A DNA stretch of 28,334 nt from an uncultured Oscillospiraceae bacterium (lineage in GTDB: Bacteria > Bacillota > Clostridia > Oscillospirales > Oscillospiraceae). The translations under genes and the position numbers were made by a program. Position 1 is the first letter of the stretch. Every line of letters begins with the position of its first letter. Location: the NCBI GenBank assembly GCA_947628265.1, contig CANQZF010000002.1, forward strand, positions 1 through 28,334, given 5' to 3'. Shown piece by piece: positions 8,735 through 15,402 of the stretch. The notes below the pieces were generated by a model. The model saw only the letters and a program-made list of their open reading frames with translations, searched no databases and was not told where the DNA came from.

Positions 8735-8775
8735 CATGAAAAATAAAATAAGCGGCCCGGAGGGCCGCAACCACT

Positions 8776-8910
8776 TTAGCCTTCCCCGCAGGGCGGGGAA
8801 GGTGGCGCGTTAGCGACGGATGAGGTGAGAGGGTGCGTTCATCCGACTACTTCCTGATTTGCTACCTTCTCACCTCACCCCTACCCCTCCCCGCCTAAGC
8901 GGGGAGGGCA
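8776..8910. repeat. Hairpin element B (relative of the 8942-9065 element)
   Basis: Begins with CCTTCCCCGC-AGG-GCGGGGAAGG and ends with CCTCCCCGCCTAAGCGGGGAGG. The inner part carries GAGGTGAGAGGG on one side and its near complement CCTTCTCACCTC on the other, so the whole unit can fold back on itself. Its centre GGGTGCGTTCATCCGACTA closely matches GGGTCCGTATATCCGACTA of the 8942-9065 unit, which shows common descent although the arms have diverged. Confidence 0.75.
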
Positions 8911-8918
8911 AAAAGGTT

Positions 8919-9079
8919 GCGGCTTCGCCGCGATCTCATTAGCCCCTCCCTCCGGGAGGGGTGCCCGAGCGAAGCGATGGGCAGGGTGGGTCCGTATATC
9001 CGACTATACCCCCACCCCCTGCCCCCTCCCAAAGGGAGGGGCTTTCAAAGGGGCGGCTACGCCGCAATTTCATTAACCC
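8919..9079 (+). repeat. Hairpin element A, copy 2, bounded by 27-bp direct repeats
   Basis: The core 8942-9065 is the reverse complement of 3288-3410. It is bracketed by imperfect direct repeats at 8919-8945 and 9053-9079 (GCGGCTTCGCCGC and GCGGCTACGCCGC, each followed by a near-identical string ending in CCC; 4 differences in 27). The direct repeat and the start of another arm (CCTCCGGGGGCAC) continue to about 9112, so this looks like a tandem run of a unit of about 134 bp whose last member is eroded. Confidence 0.8.
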
Positions 9080-9173
9080 TTCCCTCCGGGGGCACTTAAC
9101 CCTCGCCCAACGGGGGCATTTTGGGGGTCATTAGAAATTAAATATTTTATTATTCCTCCCCCAGAAAAAAGTC

Positions 9174-9202
9174 TTGACAACGCCGGAAAATTCAACTATA
9201 AT
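9174..9202 (+). promoter_or_regulatory. Consensus sigma-A promoter of yceD-rpmF
   Basis: TTGACA (9174-9179), 17-base spacer, TATAAT (9197-9202): a perfect consensus. Transcription would start near 9209, giving a 25-base leader. The strength fits co-transcription of a ribosomal protein gene. Confidence 0.93.
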
Positions 9203-9233
9203 ACCATAGCGCGACTTGAAAGGGGTGTGGGGC

Positions 9234-9731
9234 GTGAGGCTTGATTTACGGGAGCTCATCGCCACGCCCGGTGGAAAAGAGAGCTTTGCGTTCACGCTTG
9301 ACCCCACGGACCTTGACTTTGACGGCGTTTTGAAGTACCTGACGCCCATAACCGTCACGGGACTTGTGGAGAACCACGCGGGACTACTGGAGCTTCGCGC
9401 CGGCATCCGGGCGGACATGCTCTGTCAGTGCGCCAGGTGCCTCAAGGAATTCCAAAAGCCCCTGGAGCTGGACGTGAAGGTCTATCTCGCCCAGGAGCTG
9501 GAGGACCAGGACAGCGTGGACTTTTATCTCATCGAGGACGGCTCCGTCGACCTTGAGGAGATCATGCGGGACGCGTTGATCTTCAATTTCGAGCCCAGGC
9601 TCCTCTGCCGGGAGGATTGCAAGGGGCTGTGCCCGAAATGCGGTAAGGATCTGAACGAAGGCCCCTGCGGTTGCGCGGAGGACCCGGACCCCAGATGGCT
9701 CGCTTTAGGGCAGCTTCTGGAGAAAGACTGA
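9234..9731 (+). CDS. yceD: YceD/DUF177 family protein, partner of rpmF
   Basis: Conserved protein of the DUF177 family, almost always encoded directly before the L32 gene; members are linked to 23S rRNA accumulation in bacteria and plants. The 165-residue product shows LRLDLRELIATPG-like start, a CQCARC cluster (64-69) with the typical CxRCL, an acidic middle, and DCKGLCPKCGKDLN (128-141) plus CGC (145-147), the cysteine-rich C-terminal motif of the family. The GTG at 9234 is chosen because it has AAGGGG about eight bases upstream and gives the family's usual beginning (RLDL...); an in-frame TTG at 9216 lies almost on the transcription start. It is followed after 22 bases by rpmF. Confidence 0.9.
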   Translation: MRLDLRELIATPGGKESFAFTLDPTDLDFDGVLKYLTPITVTGLVENHAGLLELRAGIRADMLCQCARCLKEFQKPLELDVKVYLAQELEDQDSVDFYLIEDGSVDLEEIMRDALIFNFEPRLLCREDCKGLCPKCGKDLNEGPCGCAEDPDPRWLALGQLLEKD

Positions 9732-9753
9732 TTTTTTCGTAGGAGGTGTCATT

Positions 9754-9936
9754 ATGGCGGTACCGAAGGGGAAAGTGTCCAAGGCGAGGAGAGACAGGCG
9801 TCGCGGCTCCAACTGGAAGCTGACCGTCCCCGCTCTCGTGGCTTGCCCCAAGTGCGGCGAGCTTCATCTGCCCCACAGAGCCTGCAAGGCCTGCGGCACA
9901 TACAATGGCCGTGAAGTCGTATCTGTGAACGAGTAA
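9754..9936 (+). CDS. rpmF: 50S ribosomal protein L32
   Basis: Small zinc-binding protein of the large ribosomal subunit. The 60-residue product has the canonical MAVPKGKVSKARRDRRR start and four zinc-ligand cysteines, CPKC (31-34) and CKAC (44-47), so it is the zinc-containing form. A strong ribosome binding site TAGGAGGTG precedes the ATG. It shares the consensus promoter with yceD and ends at a terminator. Confidence 0.98.
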   Translation: MAVPKGKVSKARRDRRRGSNWKLTVPALVACPKCGELHLPHRACKACGTYNGREVVSVNE

Positions 9937-9953
9937 TTTCAATCAGGGAAAAA

Positions 9954-9978
9954 CGGCGGGGCTGACCCGCCGCTTTTT
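9954..9978 (+). terminator. Rho-independent terminator of yceD-rpmF
   Basis: Stem CGGCGGG (9954-9960) with CCCGCCG (9966-9972), 5-base loop, then CTTTTT; flanking A-run and T-run extend the pairing. It lies 17 bases after the rpmF stop. Confidence 0.9.
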
Positions 9979-9997
9979 CGTTATGGGAGGGCGCGGT

Positions 9998-11305
9998 ATG
10001 TCAGGCCAGCGAAATAAAATAAAGTCCGTCGCTCCCGGCTCCCCCGCCGAGAGGGCGGGGATAGCCCCGGGGGACAGGCTCCTGGCCGTGGGCGGCAATA
10101 AAATAACGGATGTTCTGGACTATATGTACTACGCCTACGACGAGGAGAGCGTCTTCACCCTGGAGCGGGACGGCGGGACCCTCGACGTCACCGTGGAGAA
10201 GGATCCGGGGCAGGACGCGGGCCTCACTTTTGAGGAGTATCTGATGGACGGGATGCGCTCCTGCGCCAACAACTGCGTTTTCTGCTTCGTGGACCAGATG
10301 CCCCCGGGAATGCGGGAGACGCTGTACTTCAAGGACGACGACGTGCGCCTCTCCTTCCTCACCGGCTCCTACCTCACCCTCACCAACATGGGGGAGCGGG
10401 AGGTGCAGCGCGTCATCGACCTTAAAATTTCCCCCATCAACGTCTCCGTCCACACCATGGACCCCAAGCTCCGGTGTGAGATGCTTGGGAACAAAAACGC
10501 CGGGCGGGGCATCGAGATCATGAAGCGCTTCGCCCATGCCGGGATTGAGATGAACTGCCAGATCGTCTGCTGTCCCGGCCTCAACGACGGGAAAGAGCTT
10601 CAGCGCACCATGCGAAGGCTCGCGCGCCTTTCGCCCCACGTGAAAAGCTGCTCCGTCATCCCCGTGGGCCTCACAAAATTCCGGGAGGGGCTCTACCCCT
10701 TAAAGCCCTTCGATAAGGAGCTGGCGGGAAAGACCGTGGCACAGGTGGAAAAATATGGGGAAAAGTGCAAAAAGCGCCACGGCGGGCGGATTTTCTTCTG
10801 CTCCGACGAGATGTATTTGAAGGCCGGTCTGCCCATCCCGCCGGACGATTTTTACGAGGGCTACCCCCAGCTTGAAAACGGCGTGGGGCTCCTGCGGCTC
10901 CTATACGCGGAGTTTGAGGAGGCGCTGGAGGCAAGCGCGGGCCCCGCAAAGGGCACCCATGCCGTCATCGCCACCGGCGTTTCCGCCGCGAAGACCCTGA
11001 CGGAGCTCCGGGACCTGGCAAGGGCGAAATATCCCAACATCCGTGTGGACATCATCCCTATTGTCAACGACTTCTTCGGCCACTCCATCGATGTGGCGGG
11101 CCTCATCACGGGCCGGGACCTCATCGCCCAGCTTCGTGGCCGTGACCTGGGGGAGCGGGTCTATATCACAAACCGGATGCTCCGGGACGGGAAGAACGTC
11201 TTTTTAGACGACGTCACCGTGGAGGAGGCCGAAGCCGCCCTCGGCGTCCCCGTCACCCCCATGGACAACGGCGGCGAGCGGCTTTTGGAAGTGTTTTTGG
11301 CGTGA
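9998..11305 (+). CDS. DUF512 family PDZ and radical-SAM-like iron-sulfur protein
   Basis: Widespread in Clostridia, of unknown function. The 435-residue protein begins with a PDZ-like domain (about 5-70: VAPGSPAERAGIAPGDRLLAV), then a cluster of three cysteines CANNCVFC (Cys89, 93, 96; CX3CX2C), which is the radical SAM 4Fe-4S motif, within RSCANNCVFCFVDQMPPGMR, then RLSFLTGSYLTLTN. The C-terminal part is the DUF512 domain (VIPVGLT, FCSDEMYLKAG, NGVGLLR, TGVSAAKTL, NDFFGHSIDVAGLITG). The ATG at 9998 is preferred over 9983 because GGGAGG stands seven bases before it and 9983 lies next to the rpmF terminator. It sits between rpmF and, normally, der; here two low-GC genes intervene. A radical SAM reaction is inferred, not shown. 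Confidence 0.9.
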   Translation: MSGQRNKIKSVAPGSPAERAGIAPGDRLLAVGGNKITDVLDYMYYAYDEESVFTLERDGGTLDVTVEKDPGQDAGLTFEEYLMDGMRSCANNCVFCFVDQMPPGMRETLYFKDDDVRLSFLTGSYLTLTNMGEREVQRVIDLKISPINVSVHTMDPKLRCEMLGNKNAGRGIEIMKRFAHAGIEMNCQIVCCPGLNDGKELQRTMRRLARLSPHVKSCSVIPVGLTKFREGLYPLKPFDKELAGKTVAQVEKYGEKCKKRHGGRIFFCSDEMYLKAGLPIPPDDFYEGYPQLENGVGLLRLLYAEFEEALEASAGPAKGTHAVIATGVSAAKTLTELRDLARAKYPNIRVDIIPIVNDFFGHSIDVAGLITGRDLIAQLRGRDLGERVYITNRMLRDGKNVFLDDVTVEEAEAALGVPVTPMDNGGERLLEVFLA

Positions 11306-11357
11306 CATGAGCAAATCGGATAGACGAAGGAGAACAGACGATTTCCGGTCATCGCGT

Positions 11358-11397
11358 TGCGGCGGCAGTAAACGATCCTGACCGCCGCATTATCTTC
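11358..11397 (+). terminator. Probable terminator after the DUF512 gene
   Basis: TGCGGCGGCAG pairs with CTG-A-CCGCCGCA (11378-11389) across a nine-base loop with one bulged A; the tail TTATCTTCTC is T-rich but not a clean run. It lies 52 bases after the stop. Confidence 0.5.
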
Positions 11398-11409
11398 TCA
11401 ACCCCAAAG

Positions 11410-11440
11410 TGCAAGCTATGTTTCTATATCTGCAAAGTGT
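11410..11440 (+). promoter_or_regulatory. Possible LytTR binding site (direct repeat)
   Basis: TGCAAGCTAT at 11410-11419 and TGCAAAGTGT at 11431-11440 begin exactly 21 bases apart, two helical turns. LytTR regulators such as AgrA bind direct repeats at this spacing. The second half-site ends ten bases before the -35 box. The bases themselves do not match the published consensus well, so this is a spacing-based guess. Confidence 0.35.
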
Positions 11441-11450
11441 TCTCAGCCGG

Positions 11451-11479
11451 TTGAAATCAGATTTAAAGAATGCTATATT
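11451..11479 (+). promoter_or_regulatory. Sigma-A promoter of the LytTR/membrane-protein pair
   Basis: TTGAAA (11451-11456), 17-base spacer, TATATT (11474-11479) preceded by TGC, an extended -10. It would start transcription about 40 bases before the TTG start codon. Confidence 0.8.
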
Positions 11480-11524
11480 GTGTAAGACAGAGGCAGTTTA
11501 ATCCTCAAGGAAGGAAGTTTATAC

Positions 11525-11977
11525 TTGAAAGTAAAGCTATCCGTCAGCCAGGCGCGCTATCGGGAGATTGAAGCTGCTCTAACAGAGCACGGAATAGAGA
11601 TAGATGATAACGCGGATCTCCAGTTGACCGAAAGCAGCCGTTACATGGACAGCCTCATAGTAAAAGACAAGAAAACGGCTGAACAGGTTTTCCTCTCGGT
11701 GGACGAGATCGTTTCGCTTGAAGCTTTTGGGCATTGTGTTGAAGTCTATACGCAGGAAAATTCTTATCTGTCAAAGGAGCGATTATACAAAATCGGGAAC
11801 CTCCTAGATCCTGATAAGTTTTTGCGTATCAGCAACTCGGTGATCGTTGCGAAAGACAAAATCAAAAGAATATCTCCGACGCTTTTCATGAAATTCATCT
11901 TGACCATGAACGACGGTAGAGATCTAGTCGTTACGAGAAGCTACTATTACTTTTTCAAGGAAACCTTCGGGATATGA
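11525..11977 (+). CDS. LytTR-domain DNA-binding regulator without receiver domain
   Basis: Transcription regulator of the LytTR type. The 150-residue product has a ~50-residue N-terminal part (start KVKLSVSQARYREIEAAL) and a LytTR domain at about 56-146, with the typical FLRISNSVIVAKDKIKRISP (99-118) and a late motif DLVVTRSYYYFFKETF. There is no response-regulator receiver domain, so control must come from elsewhere. It starts with TTG at 11525, eight bases after AAGGAAGGAAG. A small membrane protein follows after 15 bases, the arrangement of LytTR regulatory systems (as HdrRM or BrsRM in Streptococcus mutans), where the membrane partner holds the regulator inactive. Base composition is clearly lower in GC than in the neighbours, which suggests later acquisition. 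Confidence 0.88.
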   Translation: MKVKLSVSQARYREIEAALTEHGIEIDDNADLQLTESSRYMDSLIVKDKKTAEQVFLSVDEIVSLEAFGHCVEVYTQENSYLSKERLYKIGNLLDPDKFLRISNSVIVAKDKIKRISPTLFMKFILTMNDGRDLVVTRSYYYFFKETFGI

Positions 11978-11992
11978 AAGGGTGAAAACGAA

Positions 11993-12535
11993 ATGCCGGT
12001 ATTTATTTTTGTTATTCTGGCCCTCGTGATCGTTCTTATTATCTTTTGCGCGGTTTATTATCGGATATATAAACGCAATATCAATCGAGCCTTAGAAGAC
12101 ACGACCAACGCGCGTAAACCCATGCCCGCCCCCTTCCATGTGGCGTTAGGCGCGGTCCTGACCTTTTTGGTATTAACGATTGGTATCAGCTTTACGGCCG
12201 GCATTGGGATCGGGTATCATGCCCTTGATAAGGATGGCAAGGGTCAGATCGATGTCAATACCGTATACGCGAAGATAACGGATATTGACGGAAATGTCTC
12301 CCCGGCTGAAAGTATGATGACGGTAGAGACTATAGAGCGTAACTATGAACCTTATCAGGAGAAATTGACCCTTCGTTTATACGAGGACCTTGTGATCGAG
12401 CGAGATAACAAAACGGTTTCCGTTTCCGATCTGCAAGCGGGAGATTTGGTGGCGATCGTATTTCTCACGGATCTGGGCGGGACTGAAGACGTATTTAAGA
12501 TAGAGGTATTAGAGCAAAGGCAGCGTATTTCCTGA
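11993..12535 (+). CDS. Small membrane protein paired with the LytTR regulator
   Basis: Not a recognised family. The 180-residue product has two hydrophobic segments (about 3-22 and 50-74) joined by a short charged loop (RIYKRNINRALEDTTNARK), then a soluble domain of about 105 residues with no cysteines. The basic loop after the first segment predicts a cytoplasmic loop, hence an extracytoplasmic C-terminal domain; that is inferred from the positive-inside rule. It does not look like DUF3021, the four-helix membrane protein that often follows LytTR genes. The tight spacing and shared low GC argue for a functional pair, with this protein as sensor or inhibitor. The ATG follows GAAAGGGTGA. No T-run terminator separates it from der. 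Confidence 0.75.
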   Translation: MPVFIFVILALVIVLIIFCAVYYRIYKRNINRALEDTTNARKPMPAPFHVALGAVLTFLVLTIGISFTAGIGIGYHALDKDGKGQIDVNTVYAKITDIDGNVSPAESMMTVETIERNYEPYQEKLTLRLYEDLVIERDNKTVSVSDLQAGDLVAIVFLTDLGGTEDVFKIEVLEQRQRIS

Positions 12536-12605
12536 GCGGTTCGTATCATGATCGACACAGAGCGCGCACCCCTCATCGGGGGAGAAAACAGATCAGGAGG
12601 AACAC

Positions 12606-13931
12606 ATGAGACCCTTAGTTGCTATTGTGGGGCGGCCCAATGTGGGGAAGAGCCTTTTATTCAATAGATTGGCCGGGCAGCGGCTCTCCATCGTGGAGGA
12701 CACCCCCGGCGTCACCCGGGACAGGCTCTACGCCAAGTGCGACTGGGCCGGGCGGAGCTTTGACATCGTGGACACCGGCGGCATCGAGCCGGACACCGAC
12801 AGCGAAATTTTGACCTTCATGCGGGAGCAGGCGCTCATCGCCATCGACTCCGCCGACGTCATTATTTTTGTGTGCGACATCACCACCGGCGTCACCGCCT
12901 CCGACCAGGAGGTGGCGGCCATGCTCCAAAAAAGCGGCAAGCCCGTGGTGCTGGCGGTGAACAAGATGGATGCCACTGGCCCCGTGAACCCGGAAATTTA
13001 TGAGTTCTACGCCCTCGGCCTCGGGGACCCCGTGGCCCTCTCGGCCCTCCACGGCCACGGCACCGGGGATATTCTCGACGAGTGCCTCAAGTACTTCCCC
13101 CCGGAGGAGGAGAACGGGGAGGAGGGGGAGGCCGTGAAGCTGGCCTTCATCGGCAAGCCCAACGTGGGCAAATCCTCCATCGTCAACAAGATTTTAGGGG
13201 AGGAGCGGGTCATCGTCTCCGATGTGGCCGGCACCACCCGGGACGCGGTGGACACGCCCTTTGAGAATAAATACGGCAAATTCGTGCTCATCGACACCGC
13301 CGGTATGCGCCGGAAGTCCAGGGTGGAGGACCGGGTGGAGAAGTTCTCCGTCATGCGGGCCAAGCTCGCCATCGAGCGGTGCGACGTGTGCCTCATCATG
13401 CTGGACGCCCGGGACGGCGTCACCGAGCAGGACACAAAAGTGGCGGGCATGGCCCACGAGGCGGGCAGAGCATCCGTCATTTTAGTCAACAAGTGGGACT
13501 TAGTGGAGAAGGACGACAGGACCATGGACAAGCTCCGGGCCGACATCCGGCGGGACCTATCCTTCATGCCCTACGCCCCCATCCTCTTTGTCTCGGCTCT
13601 CACGGGACAGCGGGTGGAGCGGATCTTCGAGCTTGCGAACTCTGTAAACGAGCAGGCTAACCGCCGCATCACCACGGGCCTTCTCAACAACGTCCTCAGT
13701 GACGCCCAGGCCCGGGTCCAGCCCCCCACCGACAAGGGCCGGCGGCTCAAGATCTTCTACATGACCCAGGTCAGCGTCAGGCCCCCCACCTTTGTGGTCT
13801 TCTGTAATTCCTCGGAGCTCTTCCACTTCTCCTACCAGCGCTACCTGGAGAACCAGATCCGCTCCACCTTCGGCCTCGAGGGGACCCCCATCCGCCTCCT
13901 CATCCGGGAGCGCGGGGAGCGGGAGGAGTAA
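12606..13931 (+). CDS. der: Ribosome-assembly GTPase Der (EngA)
   Basis: Essential GTPase with two tandem G domains that helps mature the 50S subunit. Seen in the 441-residue protein: first G domain with GRPNVGKS (9-16), DTGG (56-59) and NKMD (119-122); second with GKPNVGKS (183-190), DTAG (230-233) and NKWD (295-298); a C-terminal KH-like domain (about 350-436, with RRLKIFYMTQVSVRPPTFVVFCN). In the first P-loop the residue after GKS is Leu instead of the near-universal Thr; the GKS itself is intact. A clear AGGAGG lies before the ATG. Der commonly follows the DUF512 gene in Clostridia; here the LytTR pair lies between. Size and domain order are normal. Confidence 0.97.
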   Translation: MRPLVAIVGRPNVGKSLLFNRLAGQRLSIVEDTPGVTRDRLYAKCDWAGRSFDIVDTGGIEPDTDSEILTFMREQALIAIDSADVIIFVCDITTGVTASDQEVAAMLQKSGKPVVLAVNKMDATGPVNPEIYEFYALGLGDPVALSALHGHGTGDILDECLKYFPPEEENGEEGEAVKLAFIGKPNVGKSSIVNKILGEERVIVSDVAGTTRDAVDTPFENKYGKFVLIDTAGMRRKSRVEDRVEKFSVMRAKLAIERCDVCLIMLDARDGVTEQDTKVAGMAHEAGRASVILVNKWDLVEKDDRTMDKLRADIRRDLSFMPYAPILFVSALTGQRVERIFELANSVNEQANRRITTGLLNNVLSDAQARVQPPTDKGRRLKIFYMTQVSVRPPTFVVFCNSSELFHFSYQRYLENQIRSTFGLEGTPIRLLIRERGEREE

Positions 13932-13955
13932 CTTATTAATTTTTTCCCGTATTTC

Positions 13956-13984
13956 TTGAATTCGCGGGACGAACGTGGTTTAAT
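13956..13984 (+). promoter_or_regulatory. Sigma-A-like promoter of the glycosylation cluster
   Basis: TTGAAT (13956-13961), 17-base spacer, TTTAAT (13979-13984); each box has one or two mismatches. It is 38 bases upstream of the first glycosyltransferase start. Confidence 0.65.
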
Positions 13985-14021
13985 GGAACGGAACGGATAA
14001 AGATGAAAAGAGGTAGAGACC

Positions 14022-14939
14022 ATGGACAAGCTGCTCTCTGTCGTCATACCCGCCTTTAACGAGGAGGAATCGGTAGAAAACGCCGCCGGGACGGTGGCCG
14101 GGGTCCTCCGGGACGCGGGCATCCCCTATGAGCTCGTTTTTGTGGACGACGGCTCCAAGGACGGGACGTGGGAGGCCATTTTGCGCGCCCACGAGCGGGA
14201 TACGCGCGTCCGGGGCGTCTCCTTCTCCCGGAATTTCGGGAAGGACCGTGCAATCTTCGCGGGGCTCTCCCGGGCCCGGGGCGACTGCGTGGCCGTGATG
14301 GACTGCGACCTTCAGCACCCGCCGGAGAAGCTTCCCGAGATGTACGCCCTCTGGCAGCAGGGCTTTGAGATGGTGGAGGGCGTCAAGCGCGACAGGGGAG
14401 AGGAGTCCGGCTTCCACAAGCTGTGCGCCAACGCCTTTTACGCCGTGATCTCCAAGCTCGCAAAGCTCGATATGAAGCGCTCCTCGGACTTCAAGCTCAT
14501 GGACCGCAAGGCCGTGGACACCCTCCTTTCCCTTTCGGAGGAGGAGGTCTTTTTCCGGGGCCTCACCGCCTTTGTGGGCTTTCGGCGCGCCGAGGTGGAG
14601 TTCGACGTGGCGGAGCGGATGGCGGGGGTCTCCAAGTGGTCCTTCAAGTCCCTGGCGCGCTACGCCGTGTCCTCGGTGACGGCCTTCTCCGCCGCCCCCA
14701 TGCAGCTGGCCACGGTCTCTGGCGTGCTCTTCGCCCTCATCGCCGTGGTCACCGGCGTGCTTTTCGCCATCGTGGGCGGGGAGGCCGGCGGGTGGCTGGT
14801 GTTTTTGGCGGTGATGGGGCTTTTGGCCCTGGCGTGCGTGCTCCTGTGCCTCGGAATCATCGGCTACTACCTGGGCCGGACCTTCCGGCAGAGTCTGCAT
14901 AGGCCCAGATTTATCATCTCAAGGGAGTGCGGTGACTGA
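14022..14939 (+). CDS. GT2 glycosyltransferase, GtrB-like (undecaprenyl-phosphate sugar synthase)
   Basis: Likely transfers a hexose from a nucleotide sugar to undecaprenyl phosphate on the cytoplasmic face of the membrane. The 305-residue protein has a GT-A fold domain (VVIPAFNEEESV, VDDGSKDGTW at 41-50, SRNFGKDRAIFAGL, metal-binding DCDLQHPPEKLPEM with DxD at 94-96, and SDFKLMDRKAV at 155-165) and two C-terminal membrane segments (about 228-251 and 257-281). This is the architecture of GtrB, DPM1 and YkoT-like enzymes. It is the first of six genes in a compact operon and is followed at once by a GtrA-type gene, a standard pair. The sugar cannot be told. RBS AGAGGTAGAGACC precedes the ATG. 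Confidence 0.88.
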   Translation: MDKLLSVVIPAFNEEESVENAAGTVAGVLRDAGIPYELVFVDDGSKDGTWEAILRAHERDTRVRGVSFSRNFGKDRAIFAGLSRARGDCVAVMDCDLQHPPEKLPEMYALWQQGFEMVEGVKRDRGEESGFHKLCANAFYAVISKLAKLDMKRSSDFKLMDRKAVDTLLSLSEEEVFFRGLTAFVGFRRAEVEFDVAERMAGVSKWSFKSLARYAVSSVTAFSAAPMQLATVSGVLFALIAVVTGVLFAIVGGEAGGWLVFLAVMGLLALACVLLCLGIIGYYLGRTFRQSLHRPRFIISRECGD

Positions 14940-14940
14940 C

Positions 14941-15399
14941 ATGGCGGACAAGCTCAAAGCGTTCATCGCCAAATTCTTCGATAAGACCTTCTGGAAGTTC
15001 ATCATCGTGGGCGTCGTCAACACCCTCTTCGGCACCGCCATCATGTTCGGGTTTTATAACCTCCTGCATTTTGACTACTGGGTGTCCTCCGCCGCCAACT
15101 ACTTCTTCGGGAGCATCCTGAGCTACTTCCTCAATAAGTATTTCACCTTTAAAAATACGGAAAAGGGCGCGGGGACGGTCATCCGGTTCGTCATCAACAT
15201 CGCCCTTTGCTACCTCATCGCCTACGGCGCGGCAAAGCCCCTGGTGCGCCTCATCCTCTCCGGCGCTTCCGAGACGGTGCGGGACAACATCGCCATGCTG
15301 GTGGGCATGGGCCTTTTCGTGCTCCTCAATTACGTGGGCCAGCGCTTTTTCGCCTTCCGGGAGAGAAGCGGTAAAACAAGCTCCGGGGAGGAAGAATAA
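14941..15399 (+). CDS. GtrA-family membrane protein (candidate lipid-linked sugar flippase)
   Basis: GtrA proteins are small four-helix membrane proteins thought to move undecaprenyl-phosphate sugars across the membrane. The 152-residue product shows the family pattern: WKFIIVGVVNTLFGTAIMF, then NYFFGSILSYFLNKYFTF near the second helix, a hydrophobic third segment and a last one ending NYVGQRFFAF with the basic tail. The ATG at 14941 follows the preceding stop (TGACATG); an in-frame GTG at 14932 is four bases from AGGGAG while the ATG is thirteen bases away, so the exact start is uncertain by three codons. It lies just after a GtrB-like gene and just before a large polytopic protein, which fits one GtrABC-type set. 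Confidence 0.88.
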   Translation: MADKLKAFIAKFFDKTFWKFIIVGVVNTLFGTAIMFGFYNLLHFDYWVSSAANYFFGSILSYFLNKYFTFKNTEKGAGTVIRFVINIALCYLIAYGAAKPLVRLILSGASETVRDNIAMLVGMGLFVLLNYVGQRFFAFRERSGKTSSGEEE

Positions 15400-15402
15400 A
15401 CG

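Larger units (their letters stand above)
8680..9233. repeat. Gene-free stretch with tandem hairpin repeats
   Basis: No gene is supported between the pseudouridine synthase and yceD. The stretch holds the promoter at 8706-8734, a GCGGCCC-GGA-GGGCCGC hairpin at 8752-8768, hairpin element B (8776-8910), element A copy 2 (8942-9065) between 27-bp direct repeats, a degenerate third unit (9080-9112), and the yceD promoter at 9174-9202. Confidence 0.8.

Noticed and set aside
8752..8768. GCGGCCC-GGA-GGGCCGC hairpin followed on the minus strand by a T-rich tail, as a terminator.
   Set aside because: No minus-strand gene lies upstream of it within reach; it reads better as the edge of the repeat array.
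8917..9099. A 60-codon open frame in the second repeat stretch.
   Set aside because: It is made of the repeat units themselves, and similar strings arise from the other copy at 3288-3410; no start signal.
8752..9112. Repeat stretch as a CRISPR array.
   Set aside because: Units are GC-rich palindromic hairpins of unequal length with related inner sequence, there are no regular unique spacers, and no cas genes are in the window.
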